The notes under the pieces: model-generated
Databases searched by the model: none
Seen by the model: the letters and a program-made list of their open reading frames with translations, nothing else
What the model was told of the DNA's origin: nothing
Shown: one piece after another, positions 9,070-17,869 of the stretch
Layout of the letters: every line of letters starts with the position of its first letter
Numbering within the stretch: the stretch's first letter is position 1
Origin: Eledone cirrhosa
Taxonomy: Eukaryota; Mollusca; Cephalopoda; Octopoda; Eledonidae
DNA length: 64,000 bases
Direction: 5' to 3'
Assembly: GCA_964016885.1 (NCBI GenBank)
Contig: OZ024740.1
Coordinates: forward strand, 294,463,525 to 294,527,524
Program-made: the position numbers and the translations under genes

Positions 9070-9812
9070 GTCTCGAATACTCCCCCCCTGCTTATTAATT
9101 TTTCAGATTTTTTTCAAACCCCCTGCTCTTATTAAATTTTGCTAATCTATCTCCGGCGAAATTTTATTTTAAGTGGTAGCATTCTTGCAGCAATTAATTT
9201 TCTTTAAACATTAAAAAACATTGAACATGACAAAAAAAAAAAAGAAAAGAAAAAAAGAAAAGAAAAGAAAAAAAAAAAAAAAATTACAAAAAATCTCATA
9301 CATTATAAAATAAATACAATGGGTTGAGGTCGCCATCATCATCATTTTACGTCCGCTTTTCCCTGCTTGCAAGGGTGGGACGGAAACTGATTCTGGCTTG
9401 ATTTCTACAGCCGGATGCCCTTCCTAACACCAACCTCATTTACAGTGAGTGCTGGCTGCTTTTTTGCCGTGGCACCTCCACGACCACTTTGCAGTGGAAT
9501 GATAGGGAACCCAGTCCCTATCATCTCATTTCTACAGCTGAGTAAACTGGAGCAATGTGAAATAAAGTGTCTTGCTCAAGGAAACAACACATCACCCGGA
9601 CTGAGAATTGAACTCACAACCTTTTGATTGCAAGGCCAATGCTTAAACCACTAAGCCATGTGCCTCCATATGTAAACAAAGTGACTGATTCTAGTTTTTA
9701 AAAAAATCAACAGAGACGACCCAGAAAAATTATTGATTTTCAAACTCCCCTACTTATTCCACCCACTACCCACTTATTCACCCCCCTCCCATTATTTGGG
9801 AACTGAGAGTAT
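9066..9812 (+). mobile_element. Family D element split by a SINE
   Basis: Left end CAGGTCTCGAATACTCC, right end ATTATTTGGGAACTGAGAGTA. The interior matches the copy at 2217-2593. An A-rich run at 9232-9287 replaces a short spacer. SINE-S2 at 9334-9668 splits it between GGTTGAGGTC and CATATGTAAAC, which are contiguous in the 2.2-kb copy. Confidence 0.75.
9334..9668 (-). mobile_element. SINE-S2 inserted in family D
   Basis: On the minus strand it has a tRNA-like head (TGGCTTAGTGGTTTAAGCAT, then a GGTTGTGAGTTCAATTCTC box), the body AAGACACTTTATTTCACATT, and a tail homologous to the LINE-1 3' end, finishing in ATGATGATG. Confidence 0.85.
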
Positions 9813-9984
9813 ATATATCTGTGTGTGTGTGTGTAAGATAGATTTAATTTGGTCAGTGATCTCCTGAGTATATTCTTAAGTATATCTTCTAAGACATAAA
9901 GTCCCCTTACCCTTCATATATCTTACATAAGAATTTAATATTTCTACATTAAATATCATTACTTTTAAGATCTTCTCTTCTTCT

Positions 9985-11390
9985 TTGCCCACTTATTCCT
10001 GAGAGGGTTGTGGGTGCAGAGTCCTCAAACACTCCTTCCAGAGGGTCCTGTCAGAAGCAACCATCTCCAACTGATCCGGCTGGATCCCTAAGTGAAACCA
10101 GTCAAGCTCAGGGATGTTATCCAATCATCTTGCTAGGGGTCTACCACTGGGTCTCCTGCCAGTTGGTTTTGCCCGTAAAATATGTCCAGCAATTCTTTCT
10201 CGAGACATTCTAACCATATGCCGATCATATCAGAGCTGTGATCTCTCAATTCAGAGAAGCAGCAGTTCTACCTGGAATGACTCTCTGATCTCTGAGCTAT
10301 GCACTCTATCAAGTAACGTTACTCCAAAGACCCTTTGCATTTCGGCTGCTTGTATTGTCCATCATATTCTTTCAATCGTTACCCAAGATTCAGGTAAGGG
10401 CTGGCATGAATACCAAATTGAAGATAGCAACTTTAGCTTTTACACCTACCCCCTTCTTCTGATTAACAAATGCTGAAGCTGGCGCATTACTGCACCAGCT
10501 CCTGCAACTCTATCACTTAATTCAGCCTCCTCCTTTCCATCACTCATGAACACAGTCCCGAGATAGTTGAACTTCTCCACTTGCTTCAGAGGAATTCCAT
10601 TCACATGTAGGATGCACTGCACAGGCTTCCTTGAAAGGACGAGAGTCTCAGTTTTCTCAGCACAGATTTTCATTTATGCTGCACTCAGCATCAAATCTAT
10701 CAAGTGGAAGTCAGAGATCACCTTTTGTCGAGTTAAGTAACATTATGCCTGCAAATTCAAGTCGACTGATTTTACATTCACCAGTCATCATAAAACTTCC
10801 AACCCAGCTGTGCATATCAATCTTGTTCATGAAAATAATTGTTTCTACTTTTGGCACAAGGCCAGCAATTATCCCAGTGCATTACTGGTACTTTATTTTA
10901 TTAACCTGTAAGGATGAAAGGCAAAGTCAACCTCGGCGGGATTTGAACTCCAACCGTAAAGGGGCTACAAAGCATGGCTTCCGACCCTCTACCGATACTG
11001 CCAGTTCATCATGAAAATAATGAACAGGAGAGATGACAGTATGCACCCTTGGCAGAGCCAAACTCTCACATTGAATGTTTTCGATTTAGCACCATTTATC
11101 TGAACACAAATACTTGGGCATTCATATAAAGACATCCGGGCAGCAAGAAGCTGACTGTCAATCCCATACTCTTGCACAACCTTCTACAGCAGGTCCCGAG
11201 GAACGCCGTCATATGTCTTTTCAAGGTCTACAAAACAAGAATATACCTCTTGGCAATACTCCCATGATTTCTCAAAGACCTGCCACAGTGTGAATATTTG
11301 GTCAGCTGTGCTGCGTCCAGGGTAAAATCCACACTATTCATCACCTAGCTTGGACTCAACAATCTCCCTGCATCTAAATGTTTATCTATA
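9985..11390 (-). pseudogene. LINE-2 reverse-transcriptase remnant with nested SINE
   Basis: Read on the minus strand, the pieces follow normal non-LTR RT order. About 11390-11160: a CFVDLEKTYDGVPRDLLW-like block matching the conserved 'F-x-D-x-E-K-A-F-D-x-V' RT motif. 11177-10989: WLCQGCILSSLLFIIFMMN, matching 'V-x-Q-G-x-x-L-S-P-x-L-F'. After the SINE, about 10836-10680: the FADD catalytic site, degenerated to FAGI. 10673-10446: KTETLVLSRKPVQCILHVNG and VEKFNYLGTVF, the thumb region. Toward 9985: a degenerate C-terminal block ending in QPSQ. Stops and frameshifts throughout make it dead. A second copy of the 3' end is at 33955-34205. The clade is not assigned. Confidence 0.8.
10837..11008 (-). 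mobile_element. SINE-S1 inserted in LINE-2
   Basis: The minus-strand S1 interrupts the LINE-2 frame exactly between the 'LLFIIFMMN' motif and the following RT block. TTCATGAAAATAAT before it and TTCATCATGAAAATAATGAAC after it look like an imperfect target duplication. Confidence 0.85.
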
Positions 11391-11425
11391 AACATACCGT
11401 ATTTCTTTAGAAATATGAAATTTCA

Positions 11426-11428
<3 letters not shown>

Positions 11429-11474
<46 letters not shown>
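11429..11474. repeat. (TG)n microsatellite
   Basis: A nearly pure TG run. Confidence 0.95.
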
Positions 11475-11475
<1 letters not shown>

Positions 11476-11830
11476 AGGGGTGTATATATGTATGTACAGC
11501 TATCCAAAGGCTGGTAAATCCTTGGTAATCTTTTGGCGGGTAATTATCCAGGTCCAGATGGCAGGTGGGCCATGTAAGCATGTAAAAATAGTTAATAAAT
11601 GAAACAAACAAAATACAGGAGGCAATTTAACAGTTATATTAGAGTCACGCTTGGTGGAAGTAGAGGAGGAAAAAATACAACATACACACAATCTTCCAAC
11701 ACACACATATACATAAAAACAATAGAGACATCACATACACAACCACTAACAAAGACATATACACATATATGTACACACTCACATACATAAAAATCACCTA
11801 TACACACACTCATTCAACACGCGTGATAAT

Positions 11831-11838
<8 letters not shown>

Positions 11839-11875
<37 letters not shown>
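11839..11875. repeat. (TA)n microsatellite
   Basis: CA followed by a TA run inside the inverted-repeat element. Confidence 0.9.
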
Positions 11876-11876
<1 letters not shown>

Positions 11877-12165
11877 TACGTTGGTATAGTCACATGATGT
11901 AAACAAAGCCCTCACACACACACACCAATGTGCACACTTCACTTTTATAGATTCTGGGACACAGACTGAAACCATGCACATCTACCAATTTCTTCCCTTT
12001 GACACACTCACACAACCACATCCATGCCACAACACTACCCTCCACCCTGCCCACCCCAGGCCAGACCATTCACCCACCTCCCCCATCACTTATTTTTTTT
12101 TTTAACTTCCTTCCCTAATCTTCTTACACTACTCTTACATCTATCTGTTCTCTCCTTCTCCGAAC

Positions 12166-12201
12166 TTTCTTGAAGAAAGACTTCTGTCCGAAATATTGAA
12201 A
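12166..12201 (+). ncRNA. Hammerhead-like core, degenerate
   Basis: Hand fold: stem I TTTC (12166-12169) with GAAA (12198-12201); core TTGAAGA (12170-12176), which fits CUGANGA except C3 is U; stem II GAC/GTC with loop TTCT; then GAA (12190-12192), the palindromic ATAT (12193-12196) as a minimal stem III, and U at the cleavage position. The C3 change makes activity doubtful. Confidence 0.4.
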
Positions 12202-12379
12202 CCTCCTCCACTTCCACCAAACGTAAATTTGTAAACTGCGTAAATTTACCTCCTGTGTTTTGTTTGTTTCATTTATTATATATGTGTATATATATGTATG
12301 AATGTATATATATCTATATCTATCTATCTATCTATACAATGTATATATACAATGATATTGAATAAATGGAAACTATATT

Positions 12380-12440
12380 TATTCTATTATATATATTTCA
12401 AGGGTACCAAAATTTTGGTACGCTATCATCAGACAAAATA
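12380..12440 (-). ncRNA. Candidate hammerhead ribozyme, left arm
   Basis: On the minus strand: stem I TATTTTGT/ATAGAATA (8 pairs, two G-U), core CTGATGA (12426-12432), stem II TAGCGTACC/GGTACCCTT with 7 of 9 pairs around AAAATTTT, then GAA, an ATAUATAU-type short stem III (12389-12396), and A at the cleavage position. It mirrors the right-arm motif with compensating G-U changes in stem I. Confidence 0.6.
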
Positions 12441-12582
12441 CAAAGTGTGTTTTATAAATATTGACATAACCAAGGAGAATATATACCTTAACGGTTCAAG
12501 TTTTCCTCGACTATCCAAGGAAAACTTGAACCGTTAAGGTATATATTCTCCTTGGTTATGTCAAAATTTATAAAACATTTCG

Positions 12583-12643
12583 TATTTTATCTGATGAGAG
12601 CGTACCAAAATTTTGGTACCCTTGAAATATATATAATAGAATA
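12583..12643 (+). ncRNA. Candidate hammerhead ribozyme, right arm
   Basis: Stem I TATTTTAT (12583-12590) pairs over all 8 positions with ATAGAATA (12636-12643). Core CTGATGA is at 12591-12597. Stem II GAGCGTACC/GGTACCCTT (12598-12606 with 12615-12623) has 8 of 9 pairs, loop AAAATTTT. GAA (12624-12626) follows, then ATATATAT (12627-12634) as a 2-bp stem III with a tetraloop, and A at 12635 as the nucleotide before cleavage. All invariant core positions are present. The tiny stem III is like that reported for Penelope-type elements and retrozymes. Confidence 0.65.
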
Positions 12644-12845
12644 AATATGGTTTTATAAATATAGTTTCCATTTTTTCAATATCATTGTATATTATATATA
12701 CTTCAGAAAATCTGTTGAGTGCTCTGAATCAGTTATCAACATTTATATTTGTTGAATTACCAACAAATTGAATATCCCTTCTGCTTATATATATATATAT
12801 ATATATAAGTGTGTTTTATAAATTATATGTATGATTTATATATAT

Positions 12846-13058
12846 ATGAGATTCAACCGAAAAGCTCATAGGCTGACCAAGATACACTCATGGACTCATG
12901 GAAAGACCAAATGGGGTTTATTTTTTAACATAGTCCCTGGAAAGAAACACTGCAGTTAATAATGAAGGAAGAACTGAAATTAATGCATGCAAGATTTCAA
13001 GGCACTAGCATCACTCCTTCATAGTCAGCCTATGAACTTTTAAGTCAACCCTCATATG
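12846..13058 (-). mobile_element. Short (TA)n-bounded inverted-repeat element
   Basis: ATGAGATTCAACCGAAAAGC and CTCATAGGCTGACC on the left are mirrored by GTCAGCCTATGAACTTTTAA and GTCAACCCTCAT on the right. Both edges abut TA-rich runs. On the minus strand a weak hammerhead-like stretch (GTGATGCTAGTGCCTTGAAA) sits inside the right side. It is similar in plan to the neighbouring palindrome. Confidence 0.6.
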
Positions 13059-13066
13059 TGTGTGTG

Positions 13067-13069
<3 letters not shown>

Positions 13070-13108
<39 letters not shown>
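13070..13108. repeat. (TA)n microsatellite
   Basis: A pure TA run between two inverted-repeat elements. Confidence 0.95.
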
Positions 13109-13110
<2 letters not shown>

Positions 13111-13190
13111 AAAGGTAAACAGAAATAACAAAACAAACAGTACAATACATGGAAGAATTATATTAGTTTAACGCTTGAGTGAATGAAAGT
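13108..13190 (-). repeat. Direct repeat, copy 1 (element end next to (TA)n)
   Basis: GTAAAAGGTAAACAGAAATA, ACAAAACAAACAGTACAATA and TATTAGTTTAACGCTTGA match 14204-14277 in the same orientation. The same plan, more diverged, appears at 11593 and, inverted, at 12280. Each copy sits against a (TA)n run. Confidence 0.75.
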
Positions 13191-13194
13191 AGTG

Positions 13195-14055
13195 GAGGCG
13201 GAGGGGCTGTAGTGGTTAGGCTAGGCATGTGCGGAGTCAGTGGTGGGGAGAGGAGAGGGCATGGGGGCGATGAGAAAGGGGATTATAGGGTTAGGGCTGG
13301 AGGTGAGGTGAGTACGTGTGGTCACGGCAGGCGAGGAGCAGAGTAGTTTGTGATTCTTGCTAGAGGTGAGAAAATTGAAGAGGAGGCGATTAAGGTGAAG
13401 GATGAATTAGATATTGGGTTGGGCGAAGGGGGGTGGCAAGTTGAAAAGAGAAAAAGGTAGGCTTTGGGGAGATCTCGGTTGAGAGAACAGATTTGAGAGA
13501 GAGTGGAACAGATAGTCGCTTGCATGAGATGGCAAGAGGAGTGGGTAAGGATGGAATCGAGGGGGGGGGGGTAGAGTAAGAGGTGGGGTGGAACTTAATG
13601 CGGAAACCTCAGGGAATGAGAGGGTAGTGGAGACAGTGACTTCAAAAAAGTGATGTGACTATCATAATGTGTTTTTGTGAGAAGAGGAGGTTGGAGGGAT
13701 ACAGGGAGGACTGGATGAACATATGGAGTGAGAGGTTGGAGGAAGAGTTTGAGGGTGGAATGGAGGTGGCGGAGGAAAGATTTGAGATTGGGCATAATGG
13801 AGGGCTGAGTGTGGGGAGAGGGTGTAGAAGTGACAGGAGGAAACTAGCGGTGTGGTGCGATGGAGAAAGTGAGGTGGTGGAAAGAAGAAGTGAAAACACA
13901 TGGGTGGAGGGTAGAGTAAGAGGGGGAGGAAACTGGAGAGGGTACCGGGGTGAGAGAGAAATAGACTAATGAGATGGAGAAGGTGGAAGTTAAAAGAGGA
14001 TCATGGAGAAAAAGTGATAGTGAGTCATGGGGGTATTTGTGTAATGCAAAAAGCA
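13195..14055. repeat. Polypurine tract (about 0.85 kb, G/A-rich)
   Basis: The plus strand is strongly G+A biased (for example GGAGGCGGAGGGGCTGTAG and GAGGAAGAGTTTGAGGGTGG). Open frames on both strands are low-complexity and have no domain. It lies between the direct repeats at 13108 and 14204, so it may be the body of one element. Confidence 0.6.
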
Positions 14056-14203
14056 AAGAAAATAATCCAGTGATCTGAAAAGATATCCAGGTGGAAGTTC
14101 AGGTAAAGTCCAGGTATAAATCCAGCTTCAGGGTAAAAATCCAATGTGAAAATCCAACGAATTTGAGAGGTCCATGTAAACTTTGATATATATATATATA
14201 TGT

Positions 14204-14277
14204 ATGTAAAAGGTAAACAAAAATAACAAAACAAACAGCACAATATGTGGAAAAATATATTAGTTTAACGCTTGAAA
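14204..14277 (-). repeat. Direct repeat, copy 2 (element end next to (TA)n)
   Basis: It matches 13108-13190. On the minus strand it lies directly downstream of the hammerhead-like core at 14292-14327, with the (TA)n run at 14184-14200 beyond it. Confidence 0.75.
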
Positions 14278-14291
14278 TAGCAGGAAGAGAG

Positions 14292-14327
14292 TCTTAACGT
14301 TTTGGACACTAGTCCTTCATCAGAAGA
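14292..14327 (-). ncRNA. Hammerhead-like core, inactive-looking
   Basis: On the minus strand: stem I TCTT/AAGA, core CTGATGA, stem II GGAC/GTCC with loop TAGT, then AAA where GAA is invariant, then palindromic ACGT and U. The ACGT stem III could pair only between two copies, as proposed for dimeric Penelope-type hammerheads. The G12 to A change should abolish cleavage. Confidence 0.5.
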
Positions 14328-14339
14328 TAGAGTTAGAAA

Positions 14340-15004
14340 TAGATGATAAATAGAAAGTAAAGAGTGATAAGAGGAAGGAATGGGGAAAAATGATGAAAAA
14401 AAAAAGGGGGACAAAAAAACATGTGCGTATTCAGTAGGTAGGCCATCTTGGAAAGTGGCCAGTGAAATGGTATCTTCCGCATTAGAAGGTTTAGGAAAGG
14501 AGGTAATCAATGTATAGTGAGTACGCATGCGTGTATTGGTGTGTGTGTGTGTGTGTGCATGCATGTGAAGGTGTGTTTGTATGTTTGAAGGAGAAGCCTT
14601 GAACCATGACAAGCTGGCTGCTGAGAGGATGGGGATGCATGAGTGAGTGTGCGCACATGGATTGACCGACATAAGGTGGTGTATAAGAATGTATATGAAT
14701 TTCTACATATAGGTACATAAACACACACATAGCTGCAGCCAAGAGGGGCTGTGTAGAAAAGAGGAGGTAGTGAAAATGGCAGTAACCTGGATATTCATTA
14801 CCTGGTAAGGCCATAAGATAAGCTGCATAGCTTCACATTCGACAATACAGTGGTACAACCGTAAACGGCTAAGCTGCAAGGTGTGAGGTCATAAAGTTCA
14901 TGGAGGTGGATAGAGCCAGGAAGTGGTGGGGATGAAGTGAATGTTAGGAAAGATTCAACAACAATGACACCACAGCCGAAAGGCACTGGGTGCCACACGA
15001 ACAC
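14340..15004. other. Low-complexity G/A- and GT-rich DNA
   Basis: There is a GT run at about 14538-14560 and purine-rich stretches. No recognised repeat family or gene. Open minus-strand frames here are low-complexity. Confidence 0.45.
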
Positions 15005-15028
15005 AGATGAGCGAGATATATATATGTA

Positions 15029-15109
15029 GAAGTGGTTACACTTCTACCTAAGTCGTCCCATGGACTGAGTGCTCTACCACTACGTATATTACCTTCCAGT
15101 GTTCTACCA

Positions 15110-15147
<38 letters not shown>

Positions 15148-15172
15148 TCCCGGTTGCAATCGGGGGTAACCA
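15029..15172. other. (TA)n with hairpin and a shared flanking motif
   Basis: GTAGAAGTG and CACTTCTAC (15029-15050) form a 9-bp hairpin with loop GTTA. A TA run (about 15112-15145) is followed by CCCGGTTGCAATCGGGGG and TAACCAC. A near match to the latter, CCGGGTTGAATCGGAGG then TAACCAC, adjoins the TA run inside the MITE-A at 18348. Confidence 0.5.
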
Positions 15173-15211
15173 CAGTTAGTAAGGCACTCATTATATTAGT
15201 AGAGTGTGTAA

Positions 15212-15299
15212 ACATCAAGTTTAATATGGAAATGATGATTTATTTTGAATGAAACAGGTCTAGTCCTGTAGAAGTCGTTACTATATTAAACTTGATGTA
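15212..15299. mobile_element. Small inverted-repeat unit
   Basis: CATCAAGTTTAATAT at the left is mirrored by ATATTAAACTTGATG at the right. A GAAACAGGTCTAGTCCTGT hairpin is inside. Structurally like the (TA)n-associated units just upstream. Confidence 0.55.
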
Positions 15300-15349
15300 T
15301 ATTCATACATATATTATCAGCATCAACATCACCGTGTTACATCTATTTC

Positions 15350-15470
15350 CTATGTTTGCCTGGATTAGAAGGGTTTCCAGCTGTAAAAAACATTGCCACA
15401 AAAGTCCCATGCAACCTAAGCCATCAAAGAAAAGTCGATGCAAAAATGATGATGATGGTGGTGATCAATT
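15350..15470 (+). mobile_element. LINE-1/SINE-S2 tail variant
   Basis: GAAGGGTTTCCAGCTGTAAA followed by CATTGCCACAAAAGTCCCAT and a GATGATGATGGTGG end. Related pieces lie at 23450 and 28795. Confidence 0.5.
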
Positions 15471-15693
15471 ATAATTTTTTTATTTTAATATTTATGGAAG
15501 AGCAATGTTTTTTCGTTTTGTTTTTTCAAGATAATAAAAGCAGTCAGTTCTTAAATGACTAGTGCATAGTGTATAACAGTGAAGTAATAACAACATATAT
15601 CTCCTGACTGGTGTAGAGTATATAACAGTGAAGTAATAACACAATATATACCCCACCCTCGACATTAATAAAACCATACAATTTATTAAAATA

Positions 15694-15886
15694 TCACGGT
15701 GGATTGGCAGTATCAGTAGAGGGTCGGACGCCACGCTTTCCAGCATAGTTATGTCCGTTTACGGTCTGAGTTCAAATCCCGCTGAGGTTAACTTTGCCTT
15801 TCATCTTTACGGGGTCGATAAAATAAAGTACCAGTAATGCACTGGGTAATTGCTGGCCTTGTGTCAAATGTAGAAACAATTATTTA
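15694..15886 (+). mobile_element. SINE-S1, near full length
   Basis: Head CGGTGGATTGGCAGTATCAG, B-box-like GAGTTCAAATCCCGCTG, tail AATGTAGAAACAATTATT. Confidence 0.9.
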
Positions 15887-15959
15887 ATATTAGAGAGAAA
15901 TGGAGAAGGAAACAAAAACGGTGGTACATTAAAAAATTGGTATAGTACAGTTTTAACCA

Positions 15960-16085
15960 TGTTTATTTGCATTCTGAGTTCAAATCTCATAACAGTCATC
16001 TTCACTTTTTATCATCCCAGAATCAACAAAATAAGTTTAGGGTTTGATTTCACTGATTATGCCTTCTTCTCAAACTGGTGTCTTT
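15960..16085 (+). mobile_element. SINE-S1-like remnant
   Basis: It keeps CATTCTGAGTTCAAATCTC and a decayed body (CAACAAAATAAGTTTAGGG, TTGATTTCACTGATTATG). The head is lost. Confidence 0.5.
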
Positions 16086-16714
16086 GAACCATTAGAAATG
16101 AACTCTTATATTATCTTTTTTCATACAAAGTAGGAATAGAAGTCAGTACAATGCACCTCACATCCTTTCCCTCTACCTACTTGCTATTCATATCTTGCTG
16201 ATGTCTAGTTAAGTCAAGCAATATAACTAGTGAGAGATAGCCTGAGACAGTTGAAAGCAGAAAGAAGGCAATGGAAGTAAGTGGAAGAAGATACAAAGAA
16301 GTATTTATTTGAAACACAGATGGGAAGGAAGGGGATCTCTGAAATAGTGACAATTCTATCGTCAAGACCCAAGAAAGAAGAATCCAGGCAATGAGAACAG
16401 ATGAACAAACAAGGAATTTAATTTGATCTTAGACTGCCCAGTGGCAGTAGCAGTACTTACCAACACTAATAAACTCCTAAAACATATGGTATCTATGTTT
16501 GTACATATGTGAAAGAAAAGGACCTCAAAATAGGAGGAAAAGGAGAAATTTTAAGATGTAAGAACTTATAAAAAGATAATACATATATCTCTCTGCTATA
16601 CTTGCAGTTGGTTTGTTTCTGTATACATATAAACGTGCACTATATGTGTAATCACATACAATGACTGTAGCTAAGGTTTAAACTAAAACATTATCATCAC
16701 CACCACCAGATTTT
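16086..16714. other. No recognised feature
   Basis: AT-rich unique DNA without a convincing frame. Confidence 0.5.
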
Positions 16715-16882
16715 ACAGGCAAAAATCAACCGGCAGGAGACCCAGGCGTAGACCCCGAGCAAGATGGTTGGATAACATCCATCAGCTCAACTGGTCTTGC
16801 CTGGGGACCCAACTGGATCAATTAGAGATGATTCCTTCTGACAGGAGCCACTGGAAGAAATGTTTCAGGACTCTGCCCCCGT
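16715..16882 (+). pseudogene. LINE-2 3' end remnant
   Basis: The frame encodes NQPAGRPRRRPRARWLDNI, then an 'LNWSCLGTQLDQLE' block and a 'DRSHWKK' motif. This is the LINE-2 C-terminal region seen in opposite orientation at 9985-10140 and 33955-34165. It is truncated upstream. Confidence 0.7.
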
Positions 16883-17000
16883 GAGCTGTGATCTCTCAAT
16901 TCAGAGAAGTAGTGGCTCTATCTGGAGTGACTCTCTGATAACTGAACTGCGCACTCTTCGAGTGTCAAAGTCCCTTCAGAGGAACCACATTTCGGCCATA
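16883..17000 (-). pseudogene. Inverted LINE-2 segment
   Basis: GAGCTGTGATCTCTCAATTC followed by AGAAGTAGTGGCTCTATCTG matches 10229-10290, where LINE-2 is on the minus strand. It therefore points opposite to the adjoining 3' end at 16715-16882. Confidence 0.7.
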
Positions 17001-17009
17001 GAATTTATT

Positions 17010-17240
17010 TCTTCTTCTTCTTCTGTTTAACATCTATTTTCCATGCTTGCATAGGTTTTGGTTTAGTTTCTACAGCTAGGTGCCCTTCCTAATGCCAACC
17101 ACTTTACAGCATTTACTAGGAAAATGATTTCTTTAGCTGGATGATCTTCCTAACACCAACCACTTAACAGCATATACTGGGAGCATCTTACAGAGTATAC
17201 TTGGTGCTTTTGTTGTGGCACCGGCACTACTGCCTTACAA
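17010..17240 (-). mobile_element. LINE-1/SINE-S2 tail
   Basis: CTTCTTCTTCTTCTGTTTAA then CATCTATTTTCCATGCTTGC, a TTCCTAATGCCAACCACTTT block, and degraded copies of the 48-bp internal unit (TTACAGAGTATACTTGGTGC). Confidence 0.65.
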
Positions 17241-17479
17241 ATAAAAAAATTTTTTTAAAAGCATGCAATATATTTAGTATCAAATGTTATCAAAATACAC
17301 TTTATTTCACAAAACACCAGAATTTTTTCACAGAACACACTTTGGGAAACACTGCTCTAAAATATAGATAGAATTAAAAACTAAAAGAAACATAGTTAAT
17401 TCTGTGTAAAACATCATCACTAAGTAATGGATTAACTACTTCATGGCATCAACAAGTATCTTTTGTAGTTTTTCTGTAC

Positions 17480-17525
17480 ATCATCATCATCACTATTTAA
17501 TGTCCATTTTCCATGCTATAAGAAA
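17480..17525 (-). mobile_element. LINE-1/SINE-S2 tail tip
   Basis: CATCATCATCATCACTATTT plus AATGTCCATTTTCCATGCT. Confidence 0.6.
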
Positions 17526-17869
17526 CAATTAATGCTCGAGTCAAATTATTGAAGCTTGTAAATACTCCAACCAAATCCTCCTTCAAATAAATTAATATTA
17601 CTTTAAATGTCATGATTATGACCAATATACCAGGCTTCACTATGATATGATGTCACAGTGGTTTTGAGTTGGTGTAGACTGACTTATTGTTAATTTTTCT
17701 TTTTTTTTTGTTCATTAGCTTTTTTATCCAACAGTTGTCTTAAGTCTTTCAGTTCTTCTGTGAAGTCTATAAAATATTACTAATGTTGTATGTTATTGAA
17801 AAATTATAAGTACTGTACAAGACTATCCTTAGCTTTACAATAACCACCTTTCAAAAATTCTTAGTTTTT
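17526..17869. other. No recognised feature
   Basis: AT-rich unique DNA. Confidence 0.45.

Larger units (their letters stand above)
11593..12280. mobile_element. Element with long inverted terminal repeats
   Basis: The left segment (TAATAAATGAAACAAACAAA, ATACAGGAGGCAATTT, CGCTTGGTGGAAGTAGAGGA) recurs as its reverse complement at 12200-12280, so the arms are roughly 75-80 bp. Between them are (CA)n and (TA)n runs and C-rich DNA without a coding frame. The right arm follows a hammerhead-like core at 12166-12201. Possibly a pair of inverted Penelope/retrozyme-type ends, or a foldback element. Confidence 0.65.
12349..12689. mobile_element. 341-bp palindrome of two head-to-head units
   Basis: The left arm 12349-12507 and right arm 12518-12689 are nearly perfect inverted copies, joined by a loop of about 10 nt (CGACTATCCA region). 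The right arm has a small extra ATATGGTTTTATAAAT-type stretch. Each arm carries a hammerhead-like motif pointing outward and ends next to TA-rich microsatellite. No open frame explains it. Confidence 0.9.

Noticed and set aside
13322..14814. Overlapping Ser/Pro/His-rich minus-strand frames
   Set aside because: They are the complement of the polypurine tract. There is no conserved domain and several frames are open at once.
15230..15280. Another hammerhead core
   Set aside because: A GAAAC and a stable AGG/CCT stem are present, but no CTGANGA occurs at the right place on either strand.
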